Source: Peptoniphilaceae bacterium (GTDB taxonomy: Bacteria > Bacillota > Clostridia > Tissierellales > Peptoniphilaceae). Taken from it: a stretch of DNA of 13,209 nt. Numbering within the stretch: position 1 is the first letter of the stretch; every line of letters starts with the position of its first letter. Under the pieces are notes generated by a model that saw only the letters and a program-made list of their open reading frames with translations, ran no database searches and was not told the DNA's origin. This document shows positions 1 through 6,004 of this stretch, one piece after another. The position numbers and the translations under genes are program-made. The stretch spans positions 1 through 13,209 of the forward strand of contig JASLJE010000039.1 in the NCBI GenBank assembly GCA_030152565.1, in the 5' to 3' direction.

Positions 1-1
1 A

Positions 2-1678
2 GAGGATAAGGCGGAAATCTACAACCAGGTGACAACGACTATAAAAGTTCATAAGATTTACCTGGAAAGAGAAAATCTTCTAGGTCACAATCAAAAGACA
101 GAAAAAGATAAGGATGGAAATATTTACATTGAAAATAAGGATGGTAAATATGGTTATCTGGATGACAAAGGAAAGCTTAATAAAGAAAAGGCTAAAGAAA
201 TAGGTTTGGAAGGGGATTCGTCCAACAAGGAAGATAACTATTTTGGTAAGCACGATAAGCTAGAAGGCGTCCTCTTTAGATTGGAGGATCAGAAGGGGAA
301 GATATTAGCTGAGAAAAGAACCAATGAGAAGGGAGAGGCTATCTTTACATTGGACAATAGTGAGCACCCTTCCAAGGTAAGGATTGTGGAAGTTAGGGAG
401 GAGTCTAATGATGACTACTATACCAGGGTTAGGACAGGAGAAAAAATCAAGAGAAACCTGGTAGGTAGGGCTGATGACTTGGAGATAACCCACCCTATAT
501 ATAATGATGACCCTGATGGAATAAATCCTGTAGAAAAAATTGATCTATATCCTAAAAACACTCTAGATGAATCCCTTATTAGGAAGCGTTTAATGGATAA
601 GAATCCAGAAGGAGAGTATTCCTATAGAAGTGATAACAATTATGATATGGGAGAAAACATTTATTGGTCTCTAGAAGCCTTGATACCAAGAGGCTTTAAC
701 TTGAATTGGGCCCAGATAATAGACAGGCCAGGAAATGGTCTTATGATAGAAGAAATTGAAAAAGTTATGGTAAATGGTAAAGTGCTTGATAAGAGCTTTT
801 ACTCTAGAGATGAAAAATCTCCAGCTGAGGATGCTGAAGAAGGTTTTACAGATAACAAAGACCTGGTTTTAACCCTTAATAAAGATGGAATAAACTATAT
901 AAACAAGCTTAATAAATGGGAAAAACCTTCAGAAAAAACCTCAGAAGATCCTGGAAAGGCAGAAGAAGGTCCAGAAGAAGATAAGCCAGAAGATCCCTAT
1001 AAAGACTATTCAAAGATTCAACTTATAGTCAGGGGTAAAATCAAGGGCGATAAGTATCTAAATGAAGACCTGGAACTTGTTAATAGGGCCATCTATAACT
1101 ATAAGTTTAGCAAGTATAAAGAAGAAAACCAATCAACTAGGGTGGACAATAGCCTGGTAAAAACAGGAAAAGCCCAGCTGATTAAAACCAATGTTATGGG
1201 AGAAAAATTGGAAGGTGGCTACTTCTACTTATATAAGGAAGTTTTTAATAAAGAAGGAAAAAAAACCATAGCCTACCTTAGATATAGCAGAGAGAATCAG
1301 ATAGGAAAGATTGATTGGATTGAAAAGATTGATGAAAAAAACAAACCTAGCCAGCTAATCTCCGATTCTTCTGGTAACATATATATAGAAGGCAAGGTAG
1401 AGCTTAAAGGAATTAAAGATGGAAGTTACTACCTGGAAGAAATCAAGGCTCCAGAAGGCTATAATAAATTAGCCAATCCTAAGAGGGTGGTCTTTAGCAA
1501 GGAATTGAGAGACCAGGAGCAAAAAATAATAAATACCAAGTATTTTATGCCTGAAACAGGCGGTCAGGGACTGATGAAAAGATTGGGCCTGGCCCTAATG
1601 GTAATAGGTCTAGCTACTTATCTTCTTTACAAGAGAAACAAGAAAAAGATAGACAAGCTTAATAAAGAGGATAGATGA
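2..1678 (+). CDS. LPXTG-anchored backbone pilin (SpaA/Cna-B type), 5' partial
   Basis: This is a cell-wall-anchored major pilin, polymerised and anchored by sortases. The frame is open from base 2, so the start codon and signal peptide lie just upstream. The GTG at 29 has no ribosome binding site and falls inside the domain strand TTTIKVHKIYL that opens pilin N-domains. The N-domain (to about nt 480) includes a GLEG...YFGKHDKLEGVLF stretch typical of the family. IDLYPKN at nt 539-559 matches the pilin motif; its lysine (554-556) is the expected inter-subunit linkage residue. A middle D2-type domain with a Glu/Pro/Lys-rich linker (about 920-1010) follows. A C-terminal SpaA-like domain carries the E-box YYLEEIKAPEGY (1427-1462). 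The sorting signal MPETG (1547-1561), a hydrophobic segment and a Lys/Arg tail end the protein. Codon use (AGG, CTA, ATA, GCC) differs from the ribosomal genes. The pilin assignment is strong; backbone rather than accessory subunit is inferred from YPKN. Confidence 0.9.
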   Translation, partial: EDKAEIYNQVTTTIKVHKIYLERENLLGHNQKTEKDKDGNIYIENKDGKYGYLDDKGKLNKEKAKEIGLEGDSSNKEDNYFGKHDKLEGVLFRLEDQKGKILAEKRTNEKGEAIFTLDNSEHPSKVRIVEVREESNDDYYTRVRTGEKIKRNLVGRADDLEITHPIYNDDPDGINPVEKIDLYPKNTLDESLIRKRLMDKNPEGEYSYRSDNNYDMGENIYWSLEALIPRGFNLNWAQIIDRPGNGLMIEEIEKVMVNGKVLDKSFYSRDEKSPAEDAEEGFTDNKDLVLTLNKDGINYINKLNKWEKPSEKTSEDPGKAEEGPEEDKPEDPYKDYSKIQLIVRGKIKGDKYLNEDLELVNRAIYNYKFSKYKEENQSTRVDNSLVKTGKAQLIKTNVMGEKLEGGYFYLYKEVFNKEGKKTIAYLRYSRENQIGKIDWIEKIDEKNKPSQLISDSSGNIYIEGKVELKGIKDGSYYLEEIKAPEGYNKLANPKRVVFSKELRDQEQKIINTKYFMPETGGQGLMKRLGLALMVIGLATYLLYKRNKKKIDKLNKEDR

Positions 1679-1680
1679 TG

Positions 1681-1697
1681 AAAAGGCTGGGCCTTTT
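1681..1697 (+). terminator. Short hairpin after the pilin, possible attenuator
   Basis: AAAAGGC-TGG-GCCTTTT is a perfect 7-bp stem with a 3-nt loop, starting 2 nt after the pilin stop and followed by CTTTGC. It has no long T-run, so partial termination or mRNA 3'-end protection is likelier than full termination. Either would give more pilin mRNA than message for the gene at 1720. It also argues against the earlier in-frame ATG at 1675 as the start of that gene. Confidence 0.5.
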
Positions 1698-1719
1698 CTT
1701 TGCATTTAAAGGAGAAAAT

Positions 1720-2499
1720 ATGAAAAGAAAAGATTATAGGAAGAAGTACTATACCATAGTTACTATAGTTTTAGTCCTAGTTCTTCTTCCCCAGCTTATA
1801 TATATAGTAGAGAATAGAAAATTTGACAGGGAACTTAGGGAAAAAAACCAGGTCTGGGAGGGGCTTTCAAGAGATGATAGATCTGAAAAAAAGGGCCTGG
1901 CCCTAGCCTACAATGATCTTTTAGTAGGTGGTAGGGATGGGACAAAGATCTATAGTGAAATACTAAAAGACCAGGCCTACTTTGGCAGTCTTAACCTACC
2001 CAGCCTAGATTGGGACCTGCCCATAAGGATAGGGGAAGGCTATGGCCTAGTTCATGAAGAAGAGACCTCCCTGCCCCTAGATGGCCTGGTTAGGTCCCGC
2101 CTAAGCTACAATAGTATTTTTTACAGGCTTTTGCCAGTAAATAGACTGGATAGCCTTAGGCTTAACGACAGAATCTACCTGGATGCCTATGATGAAAAAC
2201 TAGCCTACCAGGTAGTAGACTTGGACTATGACCAGGAAGGGCCTATAGATTCCAATGACCTAATCATCAGGGTGGGTAAAAAAAATATCTACTTTAAAAA
2301 GACCAGTTATAATTCTAAAGTTATGGAATATGACGCAGAATTGGGTAAGATATATAGGACTAGAAAAATAAAAGAATATGGACTAGTTATCCTGGCCCTA
2401 TACATGCTTCCATTAATATTTAGGAGAGAAGCCTATATAGAGGTTGGTAAAGCTTATGAAAAGAAGTTAAAGAGCCAGGAAAGCAGGAAAAACACTTGA
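1720..2499 (+). CDS. Sortase-fold membrane protein lacking the catalytic triad (class C-like pseudo-sortase)
   Basis: The predicted product is 259 aa. The ATG at 1720 was chosen because AGGAG (1710-1714) sits 5 nt upstream; an in-frame ATG at 1675 overlaps the pilin stop and is followed by a hairpin. Layout follows class C sortases: an N-terminal membrane segment (about 11-29), the AYNDLL helix region (63-68), a strand reading LDWDLPIRIGEGYG, then ETSLPLDG (115-122), equivalent to the family GTSLPxGG. NRLDSLRLNDRIYL matches LdkLkeGDxfyi, LAYQVVDLDY matches the following strand, and a C-terminal membrane segment (about 219-234) precedes a basic tail. The family His (VLTxHxG) aligns with Tyr130 in RLSYNS. 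The family TLxTC block aligns with IYFKKTSYNS (190-199), with Thr/Ser at the Cys position. The Arg is not conserved. The frame is intact, so this is not an obvious decaying gene. A chaperone, scaffold or regulator of pilus assembly is possible, but the function is unknown. Confidence 0.7.
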   Translation: MKRKDYRKKYYTIVTIVLVLVLLPQLIYIVENRKFDRELREKNQVWEGLSRDDRSEKKGLALAYNDLLVGGRDGTKIYSEILKDQAYFGSLNLPSLDWDLPIRIGEGYGLVHEEETSLPLDGLVRSRLSYNSIFYRLLPVNRLDSLRLNDRIYLDAYDEKLAYQVVDLDYDQEGPIDSNDLIIRVGKKNIYFKKTSYNSKVMEYDAELGKIYRTRKIKEYGLVILALYMLPLIFRREAYIEVGKAYEKKLKSQESRKNT

Positions 2500-2514
2500 C
2501 TTTAAAGGTGTTTT
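2489..2514 (+). terminator. Weak hairpin over the pseudo-sortase stop codon
   Basis: AAAACACTT (2489-2497) can pair with AGGTGTTTT (2506-2514), nine pairs with one G-T, around an 8-nt loop. The only T-run is the TTTT of the 3' arm itself, so termination would be weak. It overlaps the -35 box of the next promoter. Readthrough from the pilus genes into rpmG is therefore possible. Confidence 0.35.
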
Positions 2515-2524
2515 GTAGTAACAT
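2496..2524 (+). promoter_or_regulatory. Promoter for rpmG-secE-nusG-rplKA
   Basis: TTGACT (2496-2501), a 17-nt spacer, then TAACAT (2519-2524), a vegetative-type promoter. The -35 box overlaps the stop codon of the preceding gene. Transcription would begin near 2531, about 50 nt before rpmG. The exact spacing and the position at the start of a translation operon support the call. Confidence 0.6.
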
Positions 2525-2580
2525 TCTTAAATGTATCAGAGTGGATAACTGCTGGTAAATCTTGTGTAGGAGGTAGTAAA

Positions 2581-2730
2581 ATGAGAGATAAGGTTAAATT
2601 AGCTTGCACTGAATGTAAGAATAGAAACTACGATACTATGAAAAATAAAACAAACACAACTGAAAGAGTTGAGTTGAAAAAGTATTGTAAATTCTGTAAG
2701 AAACATACATTGCATAGAGAAACAAAATAG
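2581..2730 (+). CDS. rpmG: 50S ribosomal protein L33, zinc-binding form
   Basis: A 49-aa protein of the large ribosomal subunit. It begins MRDKVKLACTEC and contains two Cys pairs, CTEC and CKFC, the pattern of the zinc-binding (C+) L33 form. The end HTLHRETK is typical of L33. AGGAGG (2568-2573) lies 7 nt before the ATG. It is followed after 9 nt by secE, the usual Firmicutes order rpmG-secE-nusG. Length matches the family. Confidence 0.95.
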   Translation: MRDKVKLACTECKNRNYDTMKNKTNTTERVELKKYCKFCKKHTLHRETK

Positions 2731-2739
2731 GGGGAGACA

Positions 2740-2925
2740 ATGACTGAAAAAAAGAAAACAGGCTTTTGGAAAGGTATAAAAACTGAATTCAAGAAGATAA
2801 CATGGCCTACAAAAAAAGAAGTTTGGAATTCAACACTTGCAGTAGGGGTTTCAGTTATACTAATTTCCCTAATAGTTTGGTTAATTGACCAAATATTATT
2901 AAAAGGATTAGGACTATTTATTTAG
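2740..2925 (+). CDS. secE: Preprotein translocase subunit SecE
   Basis: A 61-aa single-span membrane protein that clamps SecY in the SecYEG channel. A basic amphipathic N-terminus carries the conserved stretch FKKITWPTKKEV (residues 17-28), followed by one hydrophobic span (about 32-55). This is the short form usual in Gram-positives. A GGGGAG ribosome binding site directly follows the rpmG stop. nusG begins 28 nt downstream, so the three genes are likely cotranscribed. Confidence 0.95.
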   Translation: MTEKKKTGFWKGIKTEFKKITWPTKKEVWNSTLAVGVSVILISLIVWLIDQILLKGLGLFI

Positions 2926-2953
2926 TTAGGAATAAGGAAGGAGCAATAATTGC

Positions 2954-3514
2954 ATGGAAGGCAATGAAAACAACGTAAACAAAGAAGCGAAGTGGTATGT
3001 TGTTCACACTTATTCTGGATATGAAAACAAGGTGAGTCAAAAGATTCAGATGATGATCGATAATGGAAAAGCTAAGCAAGTATATAGTGTAGCTGTTCCA
3101 ATGGAAAAGTATGAAGAGATTAAAGGCGGGAAAAAGGTCGAAAAAGAACGTAAGATTTTCCCTGGATATGTGCTAATTAAGATGATTGTTACTCCAACAA
3201 ATTGGTATTTAATAAGAAATACAAGGGGAGTTACAGGTTTTGTTGGTCCAGATTCAGAACCAGTTCCTTTGACTAAAAAGGAAATCAGAGAATTTGGCGT
3301 TGAAGAAGAAGAACCTATAGAACAAAAATATTCCCAAGAAGATTTAGGAATAAAAATTGGCGATAGAATTCAAGTTGCTACAGGAAGCTTTGCAGGATTT
3401 GAGGGAGTAGTTGAAGAAATCAACTATGAACAAGGATTTGTTAAAACTATTATTTCTATGTTTGATAGAGATACTGCAGCCGAAATAAAGTTTGAAGATA
3501 TCGAAATATTATAA
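2954..3514 (+). CDS. nusG: Transcription termination/antitermination factor NusG
   Basis: A 186-aa factor that binds RNA polymerase and couples transcription to translation or Rho. The NGN domain runs from about residue 13 (KWYVVHTYSGYE) to 105 and includes FPGYVLI (69-75) and RNTRGVTGFVG (88-98). An acidic linker (116-122) leads to a C-terminal KOW domain with GDRIQVATGSFAGFEG (136-151). Length is normal. An AAGGAG site (2938-2943) lies 10 nt before the ATG, slightly long but acceptable. The gene sits in the standard place between secE and rplK. Confidence 0.95.
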   Translation: MEGNENNVNKEAKWYVVHTYSGYENKVSQKIQMMIDNGKAKQVYSVAVPMEKYEEIKGGKKVEKERKIFPGYVLIKMIVTPTNWYLIRNTRGVTGFVGPDSEPVPLTKKEIREFGVEEEEPIEQKYSQEDLGIKIGDRIQVATGSFAGFEGVVEEINYEQGFVKTIISMFDRDTAAEIKFEDIEIL

Positions 3515-3549
3515 ATACGAATACAACTTAAAGATTAACATATATTTAA

Positions 3550-3576
3550 GTGGGAGGGACTACCCGCCAAAACCAC
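3550..3576 (+). promoter_or_regulatory. L1-binding mRNA element before rplK (23S rRNA mimic)
   Basis: The 27-nt element starts GTGGGAGGG and ends CCGCCAAAACCAC. GTGG pairs with CCAC, and an inner GGG pairs with CCC. The GUGGGAG...CCAC frame resembles the stem of 23S rRNA (around helices 76-78) bound by ribosomal protein L1, which reads GGUGGGAG...AAUACCACC in E. coli. Known L1 autogenous control acts by L1 binding such a mimic and blocking translation of rplK/rplA. A near-identical copy occurs at 4025. Confidence 0.7.
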
Positions 3577-3598
3577 ATTAGTTATTTAGGAGGAAACA

Positions 3599-4024
3599 AT
3601 GGCTAAGAAAGTACAAGCATTAATTAAATTACAAATACCAGCAGGAAAGGCAACACCTGCACCACCAGTAGGAACTGCTTTAGGACCTCATGGTATTAAC
3701 ATTATGGAATTTACAAAAGCATTTAACGCTAAAACACAAGATAAAATGGGATTAATAATTCCAGTAGTTATAACTGTTTATGCTGATAGATCTTTTACAT
3801 TTATCACAAAAACACCACCAGCTGCAGTACTTATTAAAAAAGCTTTAGGATTAGATACAGCATCAGCTGAACCTAACAAAACTAAAGTTGGTAAGTTAAC
3901 TAAGGCACAAGTTAGAGAAATAGCTGAAACAAAGATGCCTGACTTAAACGCAGCATCAGTTGAAGCAGCTGAAAGAATGGTTGCAGGAACTGCAAGATCA
4001 ATGGGGATAACTGTAGAAGACTAA
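3599..4024 (+). CDS. rplK: 50S ribosomal protein L11
   Basis: A 141-aa protein of the GTPase-associated centre, contacting the L7/L12 stalk base and 23S rRNA. The N-terminal domain shows LQIPAGKATPAPPVGTALG, the proline-rich helix (Pro20, 22, 23) at which thiopeptide antibiotics act in other bacteria. The C-terminal RNA-binding domain contains KTPPAAVLIKKALG (71-84) and ends in ARSMGITVED. Length is the family norm. A strong AGGAGG precedes the ATG. An L1-type RNA element lies directly upstream and another immediately follows the stop, indicating feedback control by L1. Confidence 0.97.
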   Translation: MAKKVQALIKLQIPAGKATPAPPVGTALGPHGINIMEFTKAFNAKTQDKMGLIIPVVITVYADRSFTFITKTPPAAVLIKKALGLDTASAEPNKTKVGKLTKAQVREIAETKMPDLNAASVEAAERMVAGTARSMGITVED

Positions 4025-4050
4025 GTGGGAGGAATTTCCGCTAATACCAC
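4025..4050 (+). promoter_or_regulatory. L1-binding mRNA element before rplA (second copy)
   Basis: The 26-nt element begins GTGGGAGG directly after the rplK stop and ends CCGCTAATACCAC. GTGG (4025-4028) pairs with CCAC (4047-4050), with GGA/TCC inside. The AATACCAC end is identical to the matching strand of the 23S rRNA L1 site. The AGGAGG of rplA begins 2 nt later, so L1 bound here could cover the ribosome binding site of its own gene. Confidence 0.72.
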
Positions 4051-4062
4051 AAGGAGGATAAG

Positions 4063-4782
4063 ATGGCTAAAAAAGGAAAAAGATATCAAGAAGTAGAAAA
4101 ATTAGTTGATAAGACTGAATTATATGATATAGCTGAAGGTGTTAAGCTAGTAAAGGCAACAGCTAAGGCTAAATTTGACGAAACAATAGAAATGCATATT
4201 AAATTGGGTGTTGACTCAAGACATGCTGACCAACAAGTTAGAAATACTGTAGTATTACCTAACGGAACTGGTAAAGAAGTAAGAGTTGCAGTATTTGCTA
4301 AGGGCGAAAAAGTACAAGAAGCTTTAGACGCTGGAGCAGACTTTGCAGGTGAAGAATTAATCGAAAGAGTACAAAAAGAAAACTGGTTAGATTTCGATAC
4401 AGCAATTGCTACACCAGATATGATGGGCCAAGTAGGTAGAATAGGTAGAGTATTAGGACCTAGAGGCTTAATGCCAAACCCTAAGACTGGTACAGTTACA
4501 TTTGATGTTGCTAAGGCAGTAGAAGAAGCTAAATCAGGTAAGGTAGAATACAGAACTGATAAACAAAACATAATTCACGTAGCAGTAGGTAAGGCATCCT
4601 TCACCGAAGAAGAATTAGATGAAAATATTAGAACCTTAATGCAAGCTATTATCAAGGATAAACCAGCAGCAGCTAAGGGTAAATATTTAAGATCAGTAAG
4701 TTTAACAAGCACTATGGGACCTGGAATCAAATTGAATGGTGCTAAGATGATGGAAAAAGTAATGAAGAAGGAAGAAAAATAA
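4063..4782 (+). CDS. rplA: 50S ribosomal protein L1
   Basis: A 239-aa primary rRNA-binding protein of the L1 stalk, which moves with E-site tRNA and represses its own mRNA. The two-domain pattern is complete: KFDETIEMHIKLGVDSRHADQQVRN in the first domain, GRVLGPRGLMPNPKTGTV (about 128-145) in the inserted domain, and SLTSTMGPGIKLN near the C-terminus. Length is typical. AGGAGG (4052-4057) precedes the ATG. It follows rplK by 38 nt, a gap filled by an L1-type RNA element. Its end is followed by a new promoter. Confidence 0.97.
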   Translation: MAKKGKRYQEVEKLVDKTELYDIAEGVKLVKATAKAKFDETIEMHIKLGVDSRHADQQVRNTVVLPNGTGKEVRVAVFAKGEKVQEALDAGADFAGEELIERVQKENWLDFDTAIATPDMMGQVGRIGRVLGPRGLMPNPKTGTVTFDVAKAVEEAKSGKVEYRTDKQNIIHVAVGKASFTEEELDENIRTLMQAIIKDKPAAAKGKYLRSVSLTSTMGPGIKLNGAKMMEKVMKKEEK

Positions 4783-4785
4783 TCC

Positions 4786-4814
4786 TTGCAATTTACTTTT
4801 AGAAGTGATATACT
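4786..4814 (+). promoter_or_regulatory. Promoter for rplJ-rplL
   Basis: TTGCAA (4786-4791), 17-nt spacer, TATACT (4809-4814). It lies just after the rplA stop, with an expected start near 4821, about 13 nt before the L10 leader. The rplJL pair can thus be transcribed separately from rplKA. Confidence 0.65.
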
Positions 4815-4833
4815 TTCAATGTTAAATTAAATA

Positions 4834-4945
4834 GGCTACCGAAGACCGTAGGGGGGTGACCTTAATAATCCTACAGAGGGCCAAAAGTGATGATTACACT
4901 CTCCTCATGTCTTCTTTGATGTGGGGAGTTTTTTATAGAGTAGCC
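4834..4945 (+). promoter_or_regulatory. Ribosomal protein L10 leader RNA
   Basis: This matches the L10 leader found before rplJ in Firmicutes. GGCTACCGAAGACCGTAGG opens it, followed by GGGGGTGACCTTAATAATCCTAC. GTAGG (4848-4852) pairs with CCTAC (4870-4874). GGCTAC (4834-4839) is fully complementary to GTAGCC (4940-4945), which lies beyond the terminator T-run. In this family, L10 (with L12) binds the leader and controls transcription readthrough. An intrinsic terminator is embedded at 4898-4934. Confidence 0.85.
4898..4934 (+). terminator. Attenuator terminator inside the L10 leader
   Basis: ACTCTCCTCAT (4898-4908) pairs with ATGTGGGGAGT (4919-4929), ten pairs with one G-T and one mismatch, followed by six T (4929-4934). 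It lies 28 nt before the rplJ start and so ends transcripts before the gene. Position and form fit regulated attenuation by L10. Confidence 0.82.
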
Positions 4946-4961
4946 AATTGGAGGTGAAAGA

Positions 4962-5495
4962 GTGAAAGAAGCAAAGTTTCAATCAAAACAAGCTGTTGTG
5001 AATGAAATTAAAGAAGCTATTGAAAATGCTAAATCAGTTACTGTTGTTGAATACAGAGGTTTAACTGTTGCAGATGTTACAGATCTTAGATCTAAATACA
5101 GAGAAACAGGTTCAAACTACAAGGTATACAAAAATACAATGGTAAGCATCGCTCTTCAAGAACTTGGATATGAAGGATTTGAAGAATATTTAGCAGGACC
5201 AAATGGTTTTGTATTTAGTAACGAAGATATGGTTCAAGGACCTAAAGTTACTCATGAATTTGCAAAAGAAAATGAAAAATTAGTTATTAAAGCAGGTTTA
5301 CTAGATGGTAAGGTATTAGATGCTGAAGAAGTTAAAGCATTGGCTAAATTACCAACCAAGGAAGTATTACTTTCCATGGTATTGGGCGGCTTAAACGCAC
5401 CAATTCAAGGATTTGCAAATGTGTTAACAGGTACTATCAATTCATTGGTATATGCCTTAGACGCAGTAAGAGAAAAGAAAGAACAAGAAGCATAA
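4962..5495 (+). CDS. rplJ: 50S ribosomal protein L10
   Basis: A 177-aa stalk protein that anchors L7/L12 dimers to the ribosome. It contains VVEYRGLTVADVTDLRSKYR, the hallmark N-terminal rRNA-binding segment, and KVYKNTM. The C-terminal helix NSLVYALDAVREKKEQEA is the expected L12-docking helix. The start is GTG at 4962, chosen because GGAGGTG (4950-4956) lies 5 nt upstream and the first residues fit the family. It is preceded by the L10 leader and attenuator, so its product regulates its own synthesis. rplL follows after 29 nt. Confidence 0.97.
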   Translation: MKEAKFQSKQAVVNEIKEAIENAKSVTVVEYRGLTVADVTDLRSKYRETGSNYKVYKNTMVSIALQELGYEGFEEYLAGPNGFVFSNEDMVQGPKVTHEFAKENEKLVIKAGLLDGKVLDAEEVKALAKLPTKEVLLSMVLGGLNAPIQGFANVLTGTINSLVYALDAVREKKEQEA

Positions 5496-5524
5496 TAAAC
5501 TTAAGATTAGTGGAGGATATATAA

Positions 5525-5908
5525 ATGGCATCAGAAAAAGTATTAAATTTAGTAGAAGAAGTTAAAGCGTTAACAGTATTAGAATTATCAGAATTAGTTA
5601 AAGAATTAGAAGAAGAATTTGGCGTATCAGCAGCAGCTCCAGTAGCAGCAGTAGCAGCAGCTCCAGCAGCAGGTGGCGCAGCAGCAGCTGAAGAACAAAC
5701 TGAATTCGACGTTATGTTAGAATCAGCTGGTTCAAGCAAAATCAACGTTATCAAAGTAGTTAAAGAAGTAACTGGATTAGGCTTAAAAGACGCTAAAGCA
5801 TTAGTTGACGAAGCTCCTAAGGCAGTAAAAGAAAAAGTTTCTAAAGACGAAGCTGAAGAATTAAAAGCTAAATTAGAAGAAGCTGGAGCAACTGTAGAAT
5901 TAAAATAG
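5525..5908 (+). CDS. rplL: 50S ribosomal protein L7/L12
   Basis: A 127-aa dimeric stalk protein that recruits translation GTPases. The N-terminal dimerisation and L10-binding helices span about 1-32. An Ala/Gly-rich flexible hinge spans about 36-56. The C-terminal domain (from about 60) includes EFDVMLESAGSSKINVIKVV and KEVTGLGLKDAKALVDEAP. Length is slightly above the usual 121-124, the extra residues lying in the hinge. TGGAGGATATAA precedes the ATG. A strong terminator follows, so rpoB is not cotranscribed here, unlike in most bacteria. Confidence 0.97.
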   Translation: MASEKVLNLVEEVKALTVLELSELVKELEEEFGVSAAAPVAAVAAAPAAGGAAAAEEQTEFDVMLESAGSSKINVIKVVKEVTGLGLKDAKALVDEAPKAVKEKVSKDEAEELKAKLEEAGATVELK

Positions 5909-5927
5909 TTCTTTATAAAGTTGTTAG

Positions 5928-5955
5928 AAAAAGACCTTTAATAGGTCTTTTTTTT
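5928..5955 (+). terminator. Intrinsic terminator after rplL
   Basis: AAAAAGACCT (5928-5937), a TTAAT loop, then AGGTCTTTTT (5943-5952) forms a perfect 10-bp stem whose T-run reaches 5955. It ends the ribosomal transcript. The next promoter begins 2 nt later. Confidence 0.9.
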
Positions 5956-5956
5956 A

Positions 5957-5985
5957 TTGACAAAAAAAGGGACAGGGCCTATTCT
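5957..5985 (+). promoter_or_regulatory. Promoter for the sortase gene
   Basis: Consensus TTGACA (5957-5962), 17-nt spacer, TATTCT (5980-5985). It begins directly after the rplL terminator. The predicted start near 5992 coincides with the AGGA that serves as ribosome binding site, leaving a very short leader of about 13 nt. Confidence 0.55.
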
Positions 5986-6004
5986 TAGCTTAGGATGTGA
6001 TGAG

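Noticed and set aside
1675..1719. ATG at 1675 as start of the pseudo-sortase
   Set aside because: It would run through a hairpin and add 15 residues before a typical short basic N-terminus; AGGAG supports 1720. Coupled initiation at 1675 is not fully excluded.
3505..3549. Separate promoter between nusG and rplK
   Set aside because: TATA-like stretches exist but I found no matching -35 box at 16-18 nt.
4086..4571. 161-codon open frame on the - strand inside rplA
   Set aside because: It is antisense to an unmistakable ribosomal protein, has no ribosome binding site and its product looks like a low-complexity shadow.
5636..5695. Tandem repeat of GCAGCA-like triplets in rplL
   Set aside because: This is the ordinary Ala-rich hinge of L7/L12, not an independent repeat element.
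5437..5754. - strand frame with an Ala-rich product across rplJ-rplL
   Set aside because: The Ala-rich stretch is the complement of the repetitive L7/L12 hinge codons; there is no independent evidence for a gene.
5957..6004. TTG at 5957 as start of the sortase
   Set aside because: TTG forms part of the -35 box right after the terminator T-run and has no ribosome binding site; the ATG at 6005 has AGGA 9 nt upstream.
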